Assembly: GCA_963794745.1 (NCBI GenBank)
Contig: CAWCEZ010000007.1
Coordinates: 310,001-374,000, forward strand
Direction of reading: 5' to 3'
DNA: 64,000 nucleotides
Source of the DNA: Fen-671 sp963794745
GTDB taxonomy: Bacteria > Actinomycetota > Acidimicrobiia > Acidimicrobiales > Palsa-688
Positions 62,605-64,000 of the stretch are shown one piece after another. The number at the start of each line of letters is the position of its first letter. Positions within the stretch are counted from its first letter, which is position 1. A program made the position numbers and the translations under genes. Under the pieces are notes generated by a model. It ran no database searches. It was given only the letters and a program-made list of their open reading frames with translations, and was not told where the DNA came from.

Positions 62605-63774
62605 TCTCGACGGTGCCTAGGCACGCTCGGGACCGCGCGATTGAGCTTAGATGGACCGTTGTTGTCCTGGCGGTGATCGTCGGGCTCCTCGCAGCCAATT
62701 TTCTGCTTCCTAGCGTCAACCTTTCAGGCGCGCTGGTCGCGGCACCGTTCCTGGCTTCGAGCGGGGTGCGCCCGGCCAGGGTCGCCTCTGTGGGTGGCCT
62801 AGCAGCTGCCGGAGCGATCGGCGTGGCCCTGTCCGACCGCAGTGGCCTAACGGTGAGTGCTGTGCGTGTGGCGGTCATCGTCGTCGGCACACTAGCCGCC
62901 GCGCGCGCAGCCTCTTTGCGCATCCGGCGCCAGGAACGGCTCGTGGACCTGTCTATGGTTGCAGAGGCAGCACAACGGGCCATCCTGCGTAGGCCAGCTT
63001 CCCAGGTCGGCTGCGTGGCGGTGGCCACCTGGTACCAGTCCTCGGTCCGGGCTGCGACCGTCGGCGGTGACTGCTACGAGATCTTGGCCACGCCTTTCGG
63101 CACCAGGGCCATCGTCGGAGACGTCCGAGGCCATGGCCCGCCCAGCGTCCGCTTGATGGCGCTAGTCGTCGGGGCGTTCCGCGCCTTGGCAGTCATCGAA
63201 GAGGAGCTGACTGGGGTAGCCCGGGAGCTTGACCTCCTCACCGCCCGCTATGCGGCAAGCACGACCGACGACGGCGCCGATGGCGAGGAGTTCGTCACCG
63301 CCGTGCTCTGCCAGGTCAACGGCTCGACCCTCCGGGTGGCCAATTGTGGCCATCCTTCGCCGCTGCTTGTAAGGCGCGATGGGGTCATGGCTATGCATGC
63401 TTCGGTCCCGACATTCCCATTGGGCCTCGGCAGCGCCCCAGTCGTTGACACCTGGGACATGGGCACTTGCAGTCGGGTGCTCCTCTACACGGACGGCCTG
63501 ATCGAGGCGGTTGACCGCTCGGGGAACTTCTTTGACCTGCAGCGGGCCGCCAGAGATTCTGGCCACCGGTCCCCTCGATGGTGGGATCGCAACATTGGTC
63601 CGCGGGCTCGGCGCACACGCCCACGGCAGGGTCAATGACGATGTCGCAATAATGCTGATCGAGCCTCTCAGCCCAACCCACGACGATGCGCAGCACCTCG
63701 GACCAGGTTGTCTGTGGTGCGATCAGTTGAGCGGTCCTGGTGAGCGCGGGGGGCCTGGCGATGCCCTCGCCTGA
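62601..63774 (+). CDS. SpoIIE/PP2C-type membrane phosphatase, one frameshift
   Basis: This is a serine phosphatase with three N-terminal membrane helices (WTVVVLAVIVGLLAANFLL and following) and a SpoIIE catalytic domain: AATVGGDCYEIL (metal Asp), AIVGDVRGHGP and FVTAVLCQVN. The C-terminal metal Asp motif HGRVNDDVAIML is in another frame; the break is near 63550 after DLQRAA. One added base restores AAPEILATGPLDGG. Start GTG 62601 overlaps the preceding frame. Without the repair it ends at 63638 lacking the final motif. Such proteins control anti-anti-sigma factors in stress signalling. Confidence 0.85.
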
Positions 63775-64000
63775 GGGCCGTCGGAACATTCCGCTAAGAG
63801 GGCGGCGGGCATGTTGCCTGCTCCTTCGGCCGCGTGAACGGGCCAACGTCTGCGACGACAGGTCGAGTCCAAGAACGGTGCTGCCTCCACCCTTGCTCGG
63901 GCCATCTGGGGCGCCCGCACCAAGGAGACGGCGGCGCCGGAAGGACGTCGCGCCTTCGTTCGTACGCACATCATTGCATACTGCTAGGCGGTAGGAGCGC
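63775..64000. other. End of window, decayed marR-like 5' copy, no intact gene
   Basis: No supportable gene lies here. The segment 63934-63984 resembles the start region of marR (59158-59209). The minus-strand frame that follows it (to about 63391) starts MRTNEGATSFRR, similar to MNERPTSLRS, but then loses family likeness, so it looks like a decayed gene. Confidence 0.5.

Noticed and set aside
1..64000. CRISPR array, rRNA operon, prophage or biosynthetic cluster
   Set aside because: No regular spacer-repeat arrays, no rRNA sequence, no phage structural genes and no synthase domains were seen.

Overview
The window is high-GC DNA from an actinobacterium, most likely the class Acidimicrobiia. 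The evidence is the order of the housekeeping block (tig-clpP-clpX-folC-ndk-mreBCD-mrdA-rodA, then rne and rplU-rpmA-obg-proB), the ECF42 sigma factor with its YCII partner, and secreted proteins built from repeats of the type GYYLVGADGGFFTFGDA that I associate with Acidimicrobiia. The taxonomic call is inference; no rRNA gene is present.

Layout. 0.1-7 kb: a frameshifted MFS exporter, a YCII/ECF42 sigma pair, a sedolisin (S53) peptidase divergent from a phospholipase C/acid phosphatase-like enzyme, and a coupled esterase. 7-9.2 kb: a GGDEF-EAL membrane protein broken by several frame changes. 9-16.3 kb, minus strand: a ferritin-like protein, an ABC-2 exporter pair, a tightly coupled DUF711-FIST-flavoprotein operon, and an HxlR regulator whose 3' end is tandemly triplicated. 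16.4-18.4 kb: two coupled HtrA-like proteases. 18.8-25.4 kb: a coiled-coil membrane protein, glutamate decarboxylase, and a lipoprotein divergent from a two-component system whose sensor has an Ala/Gln heptad-repeat outer domain. 25.3-31.2 kb: an unknown gene pair, a secreted repeat protein, 6-phosphogluconate dehydrogenase and a diguanylate cyclase. 31.2-50.7 kb: the conserved growth, cell-shape and proteostasis core, interrupted by citrate synthase and a small secreted protein. 50.9-52.8 kb: tRNA-Pro, an IS481-type element, a duplicated tRNA 3' end and a truncated pstS. 52.8-56 kb: an arsenic locus (arsR, arsI, aquaporin, flavoprotein). 56.6-64 kb: MarR with a ClC transporter, a second secreted repeat protein carrying a discoidin-like domain, TetR, and a SpoIIE-type phosphatase.

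How genes work together. Acid-tolerance functions recur (sedolisin, glutamate decarboxylase, ClC exchanger), which fits an acidic habitat. The ars genes form a complete route for organoarsenical breakdown and arsenite export. Cyclic-di-GMP synthesis looks intact in one gene; a second c-di-GMP protein has a degenerate GGDEF and an intact EAL domain.

Caution. At least a dozen genes, including the normally conserved mreB and folC, carry single-base frame changes, several in G or C runs. Most are probably consensus errors in the assembly rather than real pseudogenes. The pstS remnant is different and looks truly decayed. Coordinates of such genes are given across the break.
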